Assembly (NCBI GenBank): GCA_002305765.1
Contig: DBQU01000095.1
Location: forward strand, 1-13,034
DNA: 13,034 nt
DNA from: Deltaproteobacteria bacterium UBA1386
GTDB taxonomy: Bacteria; Desulfobacterota; Syntrophorhabdia; Syntrophorhabdales; Syntrophorhabdaceae
Direction: 5' to 3'
Of the stretch, positions 5,677 to 12,718 are shown piece by piece. Each line of letters begins with the position of its first letter. The stretch's first letter is position 1. Below the pieces are notes generated by a model. It saw only the letters and a list, made by a program, of their open reading frames with translations. It was not told the origin of the DNA and did not search any database. Made by a program: the position numbers and the translations under genes.

Positions 5677-5997
5677 ATGATAACCATGGAAGAAGCGGAA
5701 ATACGAAGCAACATCATCAAAGCCATGGGGCACCCGGTGAGACTCATGATGATAGATGTCCTGAAAGACGGCACACGGTCCTTCTCCGAGATATTCAGCC
5801 TCTTCACGCTGGACAAATCCACCGTCTCAAAGCACCTGCTGGTGCTCAAAGAAGCCGGCATCGTCACGTCTCAAAAGACCGGCGCGGACATGATATACAG
5901 GCTGGAGGTGCCCTGCGTGACCGATTTCTTCGGGTGCGTCACCGCCGTTATCGAAAACAATGTTCGCAGGCAGCAGGTATGCCTGTGCAAGAGGTAG
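5677..5997 (+). CDS. Second ArsR-family regulator, lacking ELCVCDL and with C-terminal cysteines
   Basis: A 106-residue winged-helix protein. The helix-turn-helix is visible as DKSTVSKHLLVLKEAGIV (residues 46-63) with the wing SQKTGADMIYRL. It lacks the ELCVCDL arsenite motif of its divergent neighbour (RSFSEIFSLF at that position). Instead it has Cys80 and Cys87 in PCVTDFFGC and a terminal CLC (Cys102, Cys104), suggesting a C-terminal metal or metalloid site, as in some ArsR proteins whose sensor cysteines moved. I chose the ATG at 5677 because AAGAGGAG lies six bases upstream; the in-frame TTG at 5623 is the promoter's -35 box. The gene ends 25 bases before the permease start. Autoregulation through the 5634-5665 palindrome is likely. 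Confidence 0.9.
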   Translation: MITMEEAEIRSNIIKAMGHPVRLMMIDVLKDGTRSFSEIFSLFTLDKSTVSKHLLVLKEAGIVTSQKTGADMIYRLEVPCVTDFFGCVTAVIENNVRRQQVCLCKR

Positions 5998-6022
5998 CTG
6001 CGGGAGCGAAGAGGTCCACACG

Positions 6023-7312
6023 ATGAAAGACATATACAAGTTCCTGATACTGCTCGGGGCCTTTGTCGGAGCCTATTTCATACCATTCGACAATCCCTCG
6101 GTCCGGAAGGCCATCCTGGAATCCTTCTACATGCTTCAGGACTACGCGCAGAAACACGTGCTTCTCTGTCTGGTCCCAGCCTTCTTCATTGCCGGAGCCA
6201 TATCCGTCTTCATCTCTCAGGCATCGGTCATGAAGTACCTTGGCCCGGCGGCGAACAAGTGTCTTGCCTATTCCGTAGCATCCGTTTCTGGTACCGTGCT
6301 CGCCGTCTGCTCCTGCACCGTTCTGCCCCTTTTCGCCGGCATATACCGGATGGGTGCAGGCGTGGGGCCGGCCACGTCTTTCCTGTATTCAGGGCCGGCC
6401 ATCAATGTCCTCGCCATCGTCCTGTCCGCCAAGGTCCTGGGATGGAAGATTGGCCTTGCGCGAGCTGTGGGAGCAGTCGTCTTCGCGTACGTTATAGGGC
6501 TTCTCATGGCGGTCACTTTCCGCAAAGAGGAGGGCACCAGGAAGGCGGTGTGCATGCCCGAGGATGAACCGAAAAGAAAGCTCTGGCAGGATGTCGCATA
6601 TATGGCCTCCATGATAGGCATCCTCGTCTTCGCCAACTGGGGAAAACCGGTGGATGAAAGCGGCATCTGGTACACCATCCATGCCTCCAAATGGTATATC
6701 GCCGGCCTCTTCGCTCTTCTCTTCGGGTATGCCATCGTCAGATGGTTCGGAGCGAAGCTTATCCCGACCATGATAACGGGCGTTGTCGTTCTCATCCTGG
6801 CCCTTCTCTTCCCAGAATGGCCGCTTCTTGCTTTTTCGGCGGGTATCGCCGGTGTGGTGTGGGTGACAAAGATCTCCTCCGACGAGACTCGAAGCTGGAT
6901 AGATTCCACGTGGATGTACGCCCTCATGATCGCCCCCCTCCTTTTCGGCGGCGTTGTTGTCGCCGGGTTTCTCCTCGGGATGCCGGGAACGGACAACGGG
7001 ATCATACCGTCCCGGTGGGTCTCCGCGATGGTCGGAGGCAACGGTCTTTTCGCCAACCTTTTCGGGTCCATCGTGGGTGCGTTCATGTATTTCGCGACAC
7101 TGACCGAGGTACCCATAGTGCAGGGTCTATTGGGCTCAGGCATGGGGCAGGGCCCCGCCCTCGCCCTCCTCCTTGCGGGACCGGCATTGTCGCTGCCCAG
7201 CATGATAGTCATCAGAACTGTCCTCGGCACGAAAAAGACCCTTGTATTCGTCGCCTATGTGATCATTCTTTCCACCATCGCGGGCATGCTGTACGGATGG
7301 ATGGTCGGGTAG
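6023..7312 (+). CDS. DUF318/ArsP-like permease (YraQ family)
   Basis: A 429-residue inner-membrane permease of the PF03773 (DUF318) family, with about ten hydrophobic segments in two related halves. The first half has AVCSCTVLPLFAGIYRMGAGVGPATSFLYSGPAIN (about 94-128) with the CSC pair at 96-98. The second half has the parallel FATLTEVPIVQGLLGSGMGQGPALALLLAGPALS (about 357-390). Family members include ArsP, an exporter of trivalent organoarsenicals, and related putative copper or zinc exporters, so the substrate cannot be fixed from sequence alone. A charged cytosolic linker (about 167-188) contains another Cys. I start at the ATG at 6023, with GAGG ten bases upstream. The ArsR gene before it and thioredoxin-like gene after it form the usual context for this family. 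Confidence 0.85.
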   Translation: MKDIYKFLILLGAFVGAYFIPFDNPSVRKAILESFYMLQDYAQKHVLLCLVPAFFIAGAISVFISQASVMKYLGPAANKCLAYSVASVSGTVLAVCSCTVLPLFAGIYRMGAGVGPATSFLYSGPAINVLAIVLSAKVLGWKIGLARAVGAVVFAYVIGLLMAVTFRKEEGTRKAVCMPEDEPKRKLWQDVAYMASMIGILVFANWGKPVDESGIWYTIHASKWYIAGLFALLFGYAIVRWFGAKLIPTMITGVVVLILALLFPEWPLLAFSAGIAGVVWVTKISSDETRSWIDSTWMYALMIAPLLFGGVVVAGFLLGMPGTDNGIIPSRWVSAMVGGNGLFANLFGSIVGAFMYFATLTEVPIVQGLLGSGMGQGPALALLLAGPALSLPSMIVIRTVLGTKKTLVFVAYVIILSTIAGMLYGWMVG

Positions 7313-7374
7313 CGTCGCAAGGCGCGCCATGCGTTACGCGCATTGGAAAATGAACCCATCGGGAGGTGAGCAAC

Positions 7375-7605
7375 ATGAAGAAGATCGAGATCCTGGGAAC
7401 CGGATGCGCCAAGTGCGTGAAGCTTGCCGAAAACGCCCGGGAGGCGGCCCAAGGCGCGGGCATCGAGTTCGAGATCGGCAAGGTCACCGGTATCAACGAC
7501 ATTATGAACTACGGCGTGATGGTGACCCCCGCCCTCGTCATCGACGGTGTGGTGAAAAGCGTCGGAAAGGTCCTTACCGTGGAGGAGATCAAGAAACTCT
7601 TGTAA
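7375..7605 (+). CDS. Small thioredoxin-like redox-disulfide protein (MTH895 type)
   Basis: A 76-residue cytosolic thioredoxin-fold protein of the small family (TIGR00412 type). The active site is GTGCAKCVKL (Cys11, Cys14), followed by the short beta-alpha pattern, GINDIMNYGVMVTPALVIDG with the cis-proline in VTPA (Pro50 region), and a final helix VEEIKKLL. Such proteins often sit beside DUF318 permeases and are thought to act as redox partners or metal carriers. The Shine-Dalgarno GGGAGGTGAG at 7361-7370 is five bases before the ATG at 7375; the GTG at 7366 lies inside that site and is rejected as the start. It is 62 bases after the permease. Confidence 0.9.
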   Translation: MKKIEILGTGCAKCVKLAENAREAAQGAGIEFEIGKVTGINDIMNYGVMVTPALVIDGVVKSVGKVLTVEEIKKLL

Positions 7606-7713
7606 AGGCACATGACTTCAGCAGGCGCTCCCGGGAGACGGATATAGCCCTGAAAGCTGTTCTGGAAAAAATGTCGACTTCGATGTAAGCTATCCGAACT
7701 GTTGAGAGGTAAT

Positions 7714-7851
7714 ATGAAACGATCTTTCTTTATCGCTGTCGCCCTGATCACCGCACTGGCCCTGTACGGGTGCGCCACATGCCCAGTGCCGCCTTCGGCA
7801 CCGAGAACGTACTCCCTGAACACCTCCCAGGGTCAGGAAGCGCGCAAGTAG
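7714..7851 (+). CDS. 45-residue lipoprotein with a Cys-Pro mature N-terminus
   Basis: A short reading frame: MKRSFFIAVALITALALYGC then ATCPVPPSAPRTYSLN and a polar end, closing at the TAG at 7849-7851. Lys-Arg, a hydrophobic core and the lipobox LYGC (Cys20) make a textbook lipoprotein signal peptide, so the mature product is only about 26 residues attached to a membrane lipid. A second Cys three residues later (CATCP) could bind metal or take part in thiol chemistry. GAGAGG lies four bases before the ATG, which is close but usable. It lies between the small thioredoxin and the VKOR-like gene, 12 bases before the latter. I do not recognise the family. Confidence 0.75.
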   Translation: MKRSFFIAVALITALALYGCATCPVPPSAPRTYSLNTSQGQEARK

Positions 7852-7863
7852 GATCGGGTCGGC

Positions 7864-8430
7864 ATGGGAGAGGCTACGGAATTGAACGGCGCGCGGGGCG
7901 GTGGATCGTCCGTCACGGACAGGATGGTGCGTCAGAGATATCTCATCAATATCGTTCTCGCCTGTCTGGCCATCGGCCTCGAGATATACTACAGCATCTG
8001 CGCGGGCTCATGCTCTTACCTCCGGGGCACCCTTCTGGGGGTCGACCTTCAATATGTCGGCATGGCCTACATGTCCTGCATCATCTTATTGAGCCTTTTG
8101 AGGAAAGATACGCTTCTTATCACCCTGCTGTCCGCGGGTGTGGGAACCGAATTCTATCTCATCGGCTTCCAGGTATGGTACGATACCTATTGCCCCTACT
8201 GTCTGGCATTCGCGGCGATCCTGTTCGTCCTCTTTTTACTGAACTTCCAGCGACGCCACAAGATGCTGTGCGCCGTGACGATGGTACTGGCCCTGATCTT
8301 TTTCTCCCTCTTTTTCAAGGGATCTCTCGCACCTTCCTACTCGTACACATTCAATTCTCTTTCCCCGGGGGACAGGACATACCCCCTTCAAGGCGTTCAG
8401 CGAAATGACCACCATGAGGAGACAGTTTAG
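7864..8430 (+). CDS. VKOR-like (vitamin K epoxide reductase family) membrane protein
   Basis: A 188-residue inner-membrane protein with four to five hydrophobic helices. The pairing of a loop Cys pair (CAGSC, Cys46 and Cys50) with a later CPYC (Cys110, Cys113) and the intervening GVDLQYVGMAYM fits bacterial VKOR homologues. These oxidise DsbA-like partners and pass electrons to quinone, replacing DsbB. The next gene encodes such a partner and starts at the base after this stop, giving a linked pair. The N-terminal 20 residues are Gly-rich and polar, so the ATG at 7924 is an alternative start. The C-terminus is polar and without helices. Confidence in the family is moderate to good; the substrate is inferred from the neighbour. 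Confidence 0.8.
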   Translation: MGEATELNGARGGGSSVTDRMVRQRYLINIVLACLAIGLEIYYSICAGSCSYLRGTLLGVDLQYVGMAYMSCIILLSLLRKDTLLITLLSAGVGTEFYLIGFQVWYDTYCPYCLAFAAILFVLFLLNFQRRHKMLCAVTMVLALIFFSLFFKGSLAPSYSYTFNSLSPGDRTYPLQGVQRNDHHEETV

Positions 8431-9048
8431 ATGAAAATGACGCTGTACAGGAGAATGGTCGAAAATATCACGAGGATGCTTGTCCTGTCTTGCATTCTTC
8501 TCGGCCTCGTATATAATATCCCTGTCATCTGCCGGTCAGCGGAGACATTCACCCCTTCTTTCGGCAAGGGGACGGTGAAGGTCAGGCTCTACTCCGATTA
8601 TTTCTGTCCCCCCTGCAGGGCCATGGAACCTGGCATAGAACCCGTGATAACCGATCTGGTACGAGACGGCACCATAACTCTCACCTTTGTGGACACGCCG
8701 TTCTACAGGTATTCTTCGCTCTACGCGCGGTGTTTCCTTTACGCCATCAACGAGAAGAAAGACCTCGAACACGCGCTGCGCGCGCGACGGGCCCTGATCG
8801 AAGCGGCGAAGAACGGTCTCGACAGCGCGGACAAACTGGAAATCTTCCTTAAGAAGGAAGGGATAACCCTGAAGTCCTTCGATCCCGGGCCCACCTTCAA
8901 GGCGTTCTCGCGCCATCTGAAGGAAGACGCCATTGATGCCACCCCGTCATGCGTGATCGAAACGGAGGGCGGAACAAAGAAGTATGGCGGGCCAGGCAAC
9001 ATAATCGACGCTTTGAAGAAGTTGAAGAAGAAACAGCCGGAAACGTAG
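8431..9048 (+). CDS. DsbA-like exported disulfide oxidoreductase (CPPC)
   Basis: A 205-residue thioredoxin-fold protein. Residues 13-35 form a hydrophobic N-terminal signal or anchor, so it probably works in the periplasm. The active site is FCPPCRAMEP (Cys59, Cys62), followed by a helical insert (about 95-165) and the cis-proline loop ATPSC (Thr171-Pro172), the DsbA-type Thr-Pro. A Cys101 in the insert and Cys174 next to the cis-proline are extra. It directly follows the VKOR-like gene, with GGAG about 10 bases before the ATG inside that gene, so the two probably act as an oxidising pair. The 61 basic C-terminal residues include a Lys-rich end. Confidence 0.85.
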   Translation: MKMTLYRRMVENITRMLVLSCILLGLVYNIPVICRSAETFTPSFGKGTVKVRLYSDYFCPPCRAMEPGIEPVITDLVRDGTITLTFVDTPFYRYSSLYARCFLYAINEKKDLEHALRARRALIEAAKNGLDSADKLEIFLKKEGITLKSFDPGPTFKAFSRHLKEDAIDATPSCVIETEGGTKKYGGPGNIIDALKKLKKKQPET

Positions 9049-9056
9049 AGGAAGAA

Positions 9057-9074
9057 CTCCCGGAACTCCGGGAG
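9057..9074 (+). repeat. Hairpin before the CDF gene
   Basis: CTCCCGG and CCGGGAG form a perfect 7-base stem with a 4-base loop, nine bases after the dsbA-like stop. There is no U-run, so it is a weak terminator at best; it may be a processing site or a structured leader for the CDF gene. TATACT at 9081-9086 resembles a -10 box but has no partner -35 box. Confidence 0.5.
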
Positions 9075-9091
9075 ATGTCCTATACTATGTC

Positions 9092-10000
9092 ATGGGCCTG
9101 ACAGGCGAAAAGCGGCTTGCGATAACCCTCCTTGTAACCCTTCTCATAATGACGGGCGAGATGATCGGCGGATTTCTGAGCAACAGCCTCGCGCTCCTCA
9201 GCGACGCCGGCCACATGGTCACGGATGCCCTCGCGATAGCCCTGGGGCTCGTGGCTGTCCACATAAGCAGGAGGCCGGCCGACAAGAAAGCGACGTTCGG
9301 CTATCAACGCGTGGGTCTTGTCGCCGCGCTCTTGAACGGCCTGAGCCTGCTCGTTATCGCGGTCCTCATCTTTCACGAATCCTACCGGCGCTTTCTCGCG
9401 CCTCCCGTCGTGGATATCCCCGTGATGCTGTCCATCGCGGCCCTGGGTCTCGCCGGAAACCTTGTCATGGCATTCATACTGGGACATCGGCACAAGGATA
9501 TCACTCTCAGAAGCGTGTGGCTCCATGTTCTCGGCGATACCCTTTCTTCCGCGGGTGTCATCGTCTCCGGCATGGTGATCCATTTCACCGGGTGGACCTA
9601 TGCTGACCCCCTGGCCAGCGCCCTCATCGGCTGCGTCATCATCTGGGGCGGCGTGAGGCTGGTGCGGGACACGATGGCCATATTCCTCAACCTCACGCCG
9701 AAGGGGTTCAATGTGGAGTCCCTGGTTGCCCGGATAGCCGGGTTACCCGACGTCATGGACGTCCACGACGTTCATCTCTGGCCCGTGGCCCACAACAACG
9801 TCGCCTTTTCCGCCCACATCCTTGTCGACGACAAGACCCTCGGGGAGGTCGAAACAACGAGGAAGAACATCGAGAGCATCCTGCGGGAAGCCGGCGTACA
9901 CCACAGCACCCTGCAAATGGAATGCAGTTGCGTGGAGTGCGGAGGCAGCCTCTATTGCCGATCAGAACCTTGCGACCGTGACGATACGCACGGCCACTGA
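9092..10000 (+). CDS. Cation diffusion facilitator (CzcD/ZitB-like) metal exporter with Cys-rich tail
   Basis: A 302-residue member of the CDF family (inner-membrane zinc, cadmium, cobalt or iron exporters driven by proton exchange). The metal site is intact: SDAGHMVTDA in TM2 (Asp38, His41, Asp45) and HVLGDTLSS in TM5 (His145, Asp149). The usual six-helix layout is followed by a cytosolic domain from about residue 205, containing DVHDVHLWPVAHNN. The last 30 residues are Cys-rich (Cys278, 280, 283, 289, 294) with His near the end, an unusual metal-binding tail, which could reflect use of a thiophilic metal. No clear Shine-Dalgarno sequence precedes the ATG; TATACT at 9081-9086 hints at a nearby or leaderless start. 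It is the last gene of the plus-strand operon. Confidence 0.92.
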   Translation: MGLTGEKRLAITLLVTLLIMTGEMIGGFLSNSLALLSDAGHMVTDALAIALGLVAVHISRRPADKKATFGYQRVGLVAALLNGLSLLVIAVLIFHESYRRFLAPPVVDIPVMLSIAALGLAGNLVMAFILGHRHKDITLRSVWLHVLGDTLSSAGVIVSGMVIHFTGWTYADPLASALIGCVIIWGGVRLVRDTMAIFLNLTPKGFNVESLVARIAGLPDVMDVHDVHLWPVAHNNVAFSAHILVDDKTLGEVETTRKNIESILREAGVHHSTLQMECSCVECGGSLYCRSEPCDRDDTHGH

Positions 10001-10034
10001 CGGTGCTCCCTCACCGAGGGGCTCCTTTGACCGT

Positions 10035-10331
10035 TCAGGTTTCCTCCGAAGGATGGGTGGCATCCCTCTTCTCCTTGTCGTGCGTCTCGACAAACTCCTT
10101 GTATTCCTCCAGGAGGACATTTCTGTATTCCCTTCGAGTGGCCTCGGAAGGGGGTATGTAATTGCCCATGGCTTCCAGTCCGGCAATGATCTCATCCACG
10201 GTTTTTCTGTTCGGCTCCTTGCCGACAGAGTGCAACTCCGCCATTATCTCGTGGAGATTATTGACCGCGACCTGTGTACCGTCAAAGAACCTGAGTGTAC
10301 GCCGGCTAACTGTCGGCGCGTTCGGATCCAC
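10035..10331 (-). CDS. Uncharacterised 98-residue protein
   Basis: I do not recognise a family. The sequence is compact, with an N-terminal strand-like RTLRFFDGTQVAVNNLHEIMAELHS, a turn rich in Pro-Asn, a helical VDEIIAGLEAMGNYI, and a long charged helix PSEATRREYRNVLLEEYKEFVE. The order and amphipathic pattern look like a real small soluble protein and not random coding. It has no cysteines and no signal peptide. The start is GTG with GGGTGAG eight bases upstream. It converges on the CDF gene, with 34 bases between stops; short stems (CGGTG/CACCG) lie there but no clear terminator. Function unknown. Confidence 0.7.
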   Translation of the reverse strand: MDPNAPTVSRRTLRFFDGTQVAVNNLHEIMAELHSVGKEPNRKTVDEIIAGLEAMGNYIPPSEATRREYRNVLLEEYKEFVETHDKEKRDATHPSEET

Positions 10332-10617
10332 TCAGGTAACTCACCCTATAACCTGAAAAATAGACATGCAGCGCTCTCCCTGGTATTCCCGGCCGGTCTG
10401 ACGGACCGGTCTTCAGTGCGTGATGCGGTGTGACCCGGACCTCGAGTGCGGATATGGAGGAGCATGCCGCCAGGCACACTGCCATCGCGGAGGAAGTTAC
10501 GGATATGTCGTCCTCAACCATTTTTCGCACCATACTATGCGGTACTCCACATATATATCAGGACCACCGAAAAATGATTGTCAAGCTGTTTTTTTTCTTT
10601 CCGGCTCCCGTCGGAAG
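10332..10617 (-). other. 286-base gap between the two small minus-strand genes
   Basis: No secure gene is seen. A 75-codon minus-strand frame (10533 to 10306) has a weak ribosome site and no domain-like pattern and overlaps the 98-residue gene. A minus-strand TTGACA lies at 10584 to 10579, with AT-rich TATATA too far downstream (21 bases) to be a standard -10 box. A stem CCGGTC/GACCGG is present at 10395-10411. A TTTTTTTT run at 10590-10597 on the plus strand has no stem before it. The region may be regulatory DNA for the 98-residue gene. Confidence 0.3.
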
Positions 10618-10815
10618 TCAGTGCGGCTCCCGGCGTTTCTTCCCGGCAAAGGGGCAATCGCAGGTCCTGTTCCGGCAACCATCCAGCCCGCGGTCCTTCA
10701 TCATGTCGCGGAAGAGGCACCCTGCCACGGGAACACCTGACCCGGACGCCACGTTGCGCCGCGGCGGAAAGCCGGCTCCCTTTGTTAGATAGTCTCTGGC
10801 ACTCTTAAGATCCAT
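10618..10815 (-). CDS. Uncharacterised 65-residue Cys-containing protein
   Basis: I do not recognise a family. The sequence starts MDLKSARDYLTKGAGFPPRRN and has four cysteines in the second half: GCLFRDMM (Cys33), GCRNRTCDCPFAGKKR (Cys47, Cys52, Cys54). The spacing C-x13-C-x4-C-x-C could form a small metal or disulfide site. An AGGA lies about eight bases before the ATG. It has no hydrophobic helix, so it is probably soluble. Other frames on both strands are also open here, which is why confidence is only moderate. Confidence 0.5.
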   Translation of the reverse strand: MDLKSARDYLTKGAGFPPRRNVASGSGVPVAGCLFRDMMKDRGLDGCRNRTCDCPFAGKKRREPH

Positions 10816-11038
10816 TGTCCGTTTCCTGCCTTTCGCCTGTTGCTCTCGTCATACGCTGTTCGCGCACCGGGTCATAGTGCCATCCGGGCTCACCCTGGGC
10901 GGCATTTCCGGCTGGTACTCAAAACAGACCCTTCCATCCCAACGTGCCAATACAACCGTATTATCGGCGCCAGCGATGACCTCTTAATACTTTTTTGCCG
11001 AAAAGACCTGAATGGCCCGAAATGATGCAGTATTTTTT
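10816..11038. other. Non-coding stretch between divergent small genes
   Basis: I see no convincing gene in this 223-base stretch. It becomes AT-richer toward 10980-11040, consistent with promoter DNA. A minus-strand GATAAT occurs near 10960, a possible -10 box for the 65-residue gene, but its -35 is poor. It leads directly into the better promoter at 11039-11066. Confidence 0.35.
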
Positions 11039-11066
11039 TTGATAAAAACGGAATGTATGCTATAGT
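11039..11066 (+). promoter_or_regulatory. Extended -10 promoter of the 59-residue membrane protein
   Basis: TTGATA at 11039-11044 and TATAGT at 11061-11066 have a 16-base spacer. TG at 11058-11059 gives an extended -10 (TGCTATAGT). The predicted start near 11073 leaves a leader of about 20 bases before the ATG at 11094. Confidence 0.65.
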
Positions 11067-11093
11067 AAAATATCCTAAGCGACGGGGGTTGGC

Positions 11094-11273
11094 ATGGGCG
11101 ACAAGAATTCCTTGGTCCTGTATATCATTGCTTTCGCGGTCATGGTCGGTGGTTTCGTCATGATCTTCCTGACACGGAGCACAACAGTGCTCGCCGCCGG
11201 CGCCGTGCTCATCTTTATCGGGCTCTTTGTTTTCCTCTTTGGAAGGGAAAAGGCCAAAAAGGCCAAAGCCTGA
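11094..11273 (+). CDS. 59-residue membrane protein with two predicted helices
   Basis: A short reading frame ending in TGA at 11271-11273. Residues 6-26 (SLVLYIIAFAVMVGGFVMIFL) and about 31-49 (TVLAAGAVLIFIGLFVFLF) are hydrophobic helices joined by a short TRST turn, followed by a basic tail REKAKKAKA that would stay in the cytoplasm. Two helices with a positive C-terminus suggest a hairpin with both ends inside. GGGGG lies before the ATG but is a poor Shine-Dalgarno. A good promoter lies just upstream. I do not recognise a family; a small membrane-protein regulator or subunit is possible. Confidence 0.75.
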   Translation: MGDKNSLVLYIIAFAVMVGGFVMIFLTRSTTVLAAGAVLIFIGLFVFLFGREKAKKAKA

Positions 11274-11500
11274 CCGGCTCGTGTTAGACCCTGTAACACC
11301 TCACTCTTGAAATCCCGGTTTGCGTCCTTCATACCGCCGATCGTTGTCGCCTTTAACGGATCCGATACGTCCCCTTTGAATTGAGTTTTGCTCCTCTCGG
11401 AGGACCGTGCATGCCGGCTCCTTCCCCGTTCCGCCCGGTTAGACACAAAAGATTTGCAAAGTGGGATTTCCAATGATAGCTTACTGGTGAGACCCTCCAG
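11274..11500 (+). other. Intergenic region upstream of the STAS gene
   Basis: No gene is seen. A 6-base stem GTGTTA/TAACAC (11281-11299) follows the small membrane gene and may be a weak terminator, without a U-run. A second short stem TCCTC/GAGGA is at 11391-11403. TTGCAA near 11454 resembles a -35 box, but its -10 partner is poor. GGTGAG sits nine bases before the STAS start codon. Confidence 0.4.
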
Positions 11501-12715
11501 ATGAACGATCCTTTGTCCCCAGAACAGGCCGTCGACAAACTTCTGCTCGCAGGCAGGATCGACAGCATAACCTGCCGGGAGATCGAGGCCCTCTTCAGGA
11601 ACGCCATCATGGCCGGTAAGAGGCTCATCGTCGCCGACATGACGGCGGTCAGCTATGTGAGCAGCGCTGGTCTGCGTGTTTTCCTGTCCGTTCAGAAGGA
11701 ACTGAAAAAGGCGGGGGGAGAGGTCTGCTTCCTGGCATGCCCGTCCACCGTTCATTCAGTATTTGAGATAAGCGGATTCACGAAGATCTTTCGTTTCCTT
11801 TCCTCCGAAAACGAGATAACACGACTCCTCACATCCTCTGCAGGAGAGGTCGAGATAAAGGAGATCCCGTACGACCGCGCGGCGCTGCGTGTCCTCACCC
11901 GGGATATCCCCACCGGGTCACTCACACTCATAGGCAGCGAAGAAAAGCTTCCGTCAGCCTCCTACGGTGAAGGGGATGTTGTGTCCGTCAGGGCGGCAGA
12001 CATGCGGTTTGCGGCCGGATTCGCGGCTCTGGGCCACAGTTTCGAGGACTACAAGGGCTATTTCGGAGAGACCATCGTCCTCGACGGCAATATCTTTGTC
12101 TACCCCGCTTTGAGAAGGTCCGCCGTTGATTTCATCGTGCACACCGAGGGAGAGATGGGCACGGTCTATCACTTTCTCCACGGCCTGTCCTTCACGGGAG
12201 ACTTCGCCCACATCGTCTCCTTCGAACCCGGCGATAACCTCTTCACGCTCGACGCTCTTGTAGAAAGCGCTCACACCGTATCGTCCTCACCCGTGATAGG
12301 CATCACGGCGATCTTCGAGAGCAAGGGCCTCTTCGGCATGCGCCTCAAGAAAATCCCCCTCGAGGAGAACCGCCGCCCCGGCGAAGAAGATATCTTTTCG
12401 GGAAAGAGCTTTCCCGAGTGGGTCGACTATTCCATCGAGGCCGAGGATATCTATAACCTCGTCGTCATCGCGGGCATCTCGGCCCGTCAGAGGGACCGCG
12501 TGACCGGAGATGCCGACAGGGCCATCCCGCGGGAGGGCCGCGCCCACGTGCACGCCATCGTTTTCGACAAGAAACCCTTCAACCGGACGATAGACAACTT
12601 TACCAACGAGCTCAGGAGGATCGTCACCGGCATGGAACCGCAGAGGGTCATCCACCTCATGGGCAGGTCGAACATCGGTCCCGGCCTCATGGGTATCGTG
12701 GAGCTCGGCGGTTAG
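11501..12715 (+). CDS. N-terminal STAS domain fused to a large unrecognised domain
   Basis: A 404-residue soluble protein. Residues about 8-110 form a STAS domain of the anti-sigma-factor antagonist type: LIVADMTAVSYVSSAGLRVFLSVQKELKKAGGEVCFL and SVFEISGFTKIF. By alignment with SpoIIAA, Ser55 matches the phosphorylated Ser, so switch-type control by a kinase is plausible. The remaining 290 residues are mixed alpha/beta with no motif I know, including GETIVLDGNIFVYPALRRSAVDFIVHTEG (about 190-220), SLSFTGDFAHIVSFEPGDNL-like segment (about 230-250) and a late HVHAIVFDKKPFNRTID. The stop is followed after three bases by an ABC permease start, so the two are coupled. I take it to be a regulator or accessory protein of that transporter; this is inference. 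Confidence 0.85.
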   Translation: MNDPLSPEQAVDKLLLAGRIDSITCREIEALFRNAIMAGKRLIVADMTAVSYVSSAGLRVFLSVQKELKKAGGEVCFLACPSTVHSVFEISGFTKIFRFLSSENEITRLLTSSAGEVEIKEIPYDRAALRVLTRDIPTGSLTLIGSEEKLPSASYGEGDVVSVRAADMRFAAGFAALGHSFEDYKGYFGETIVLDGNIFVYPALRRSAVDFIVHTEGEMGTVYHFLHGLSFTGDFAHIVSFEPGDNLFTLDALVESAHTVSSSPVIGITAIFESKGLFGMRLKKIPLEENRRPGEEDIFSGKSFPEWVDYSIEAEDIYNLVVIAGISARQRDRVTGDADRAIPREGRAHVHAIVFDKKPFNRTIDNFTNELRRIVTGMEPQRVIHLMGRSNIGPGLMGIVELGG

Positions 12716-12718
12716 TCG

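Noticed and set aside
6268..7230. Minus-strand frame of 320 codons opposite the permease
   Set aside because: Antisense shadow with a Pro/Arg/Met-rich, low-information composition; the plus-strand permease motifs are decisive.
9081..9086. TATACT as a promoter for the CDF gene
   Set aside because: No acceptable -35 box lies 16-18 bases upstream; the gene is more simply the last of the preceding operon.
10306..10533. Minus-strand 75-codon frame
   Set aside because: Weak ribosome site, no domain-like pattern, and overlap with the better supported 98-residue gene; kept only as a remark in the gap entry.
10420..10792. Two overlapping plus-strand frames of 106 and 120 codons
   Set aside because: Both are Cys/Arg/Pro-rich without a ribosome site, and they lie opposite the 65-residue minus gene; neither shows protein-like structure.
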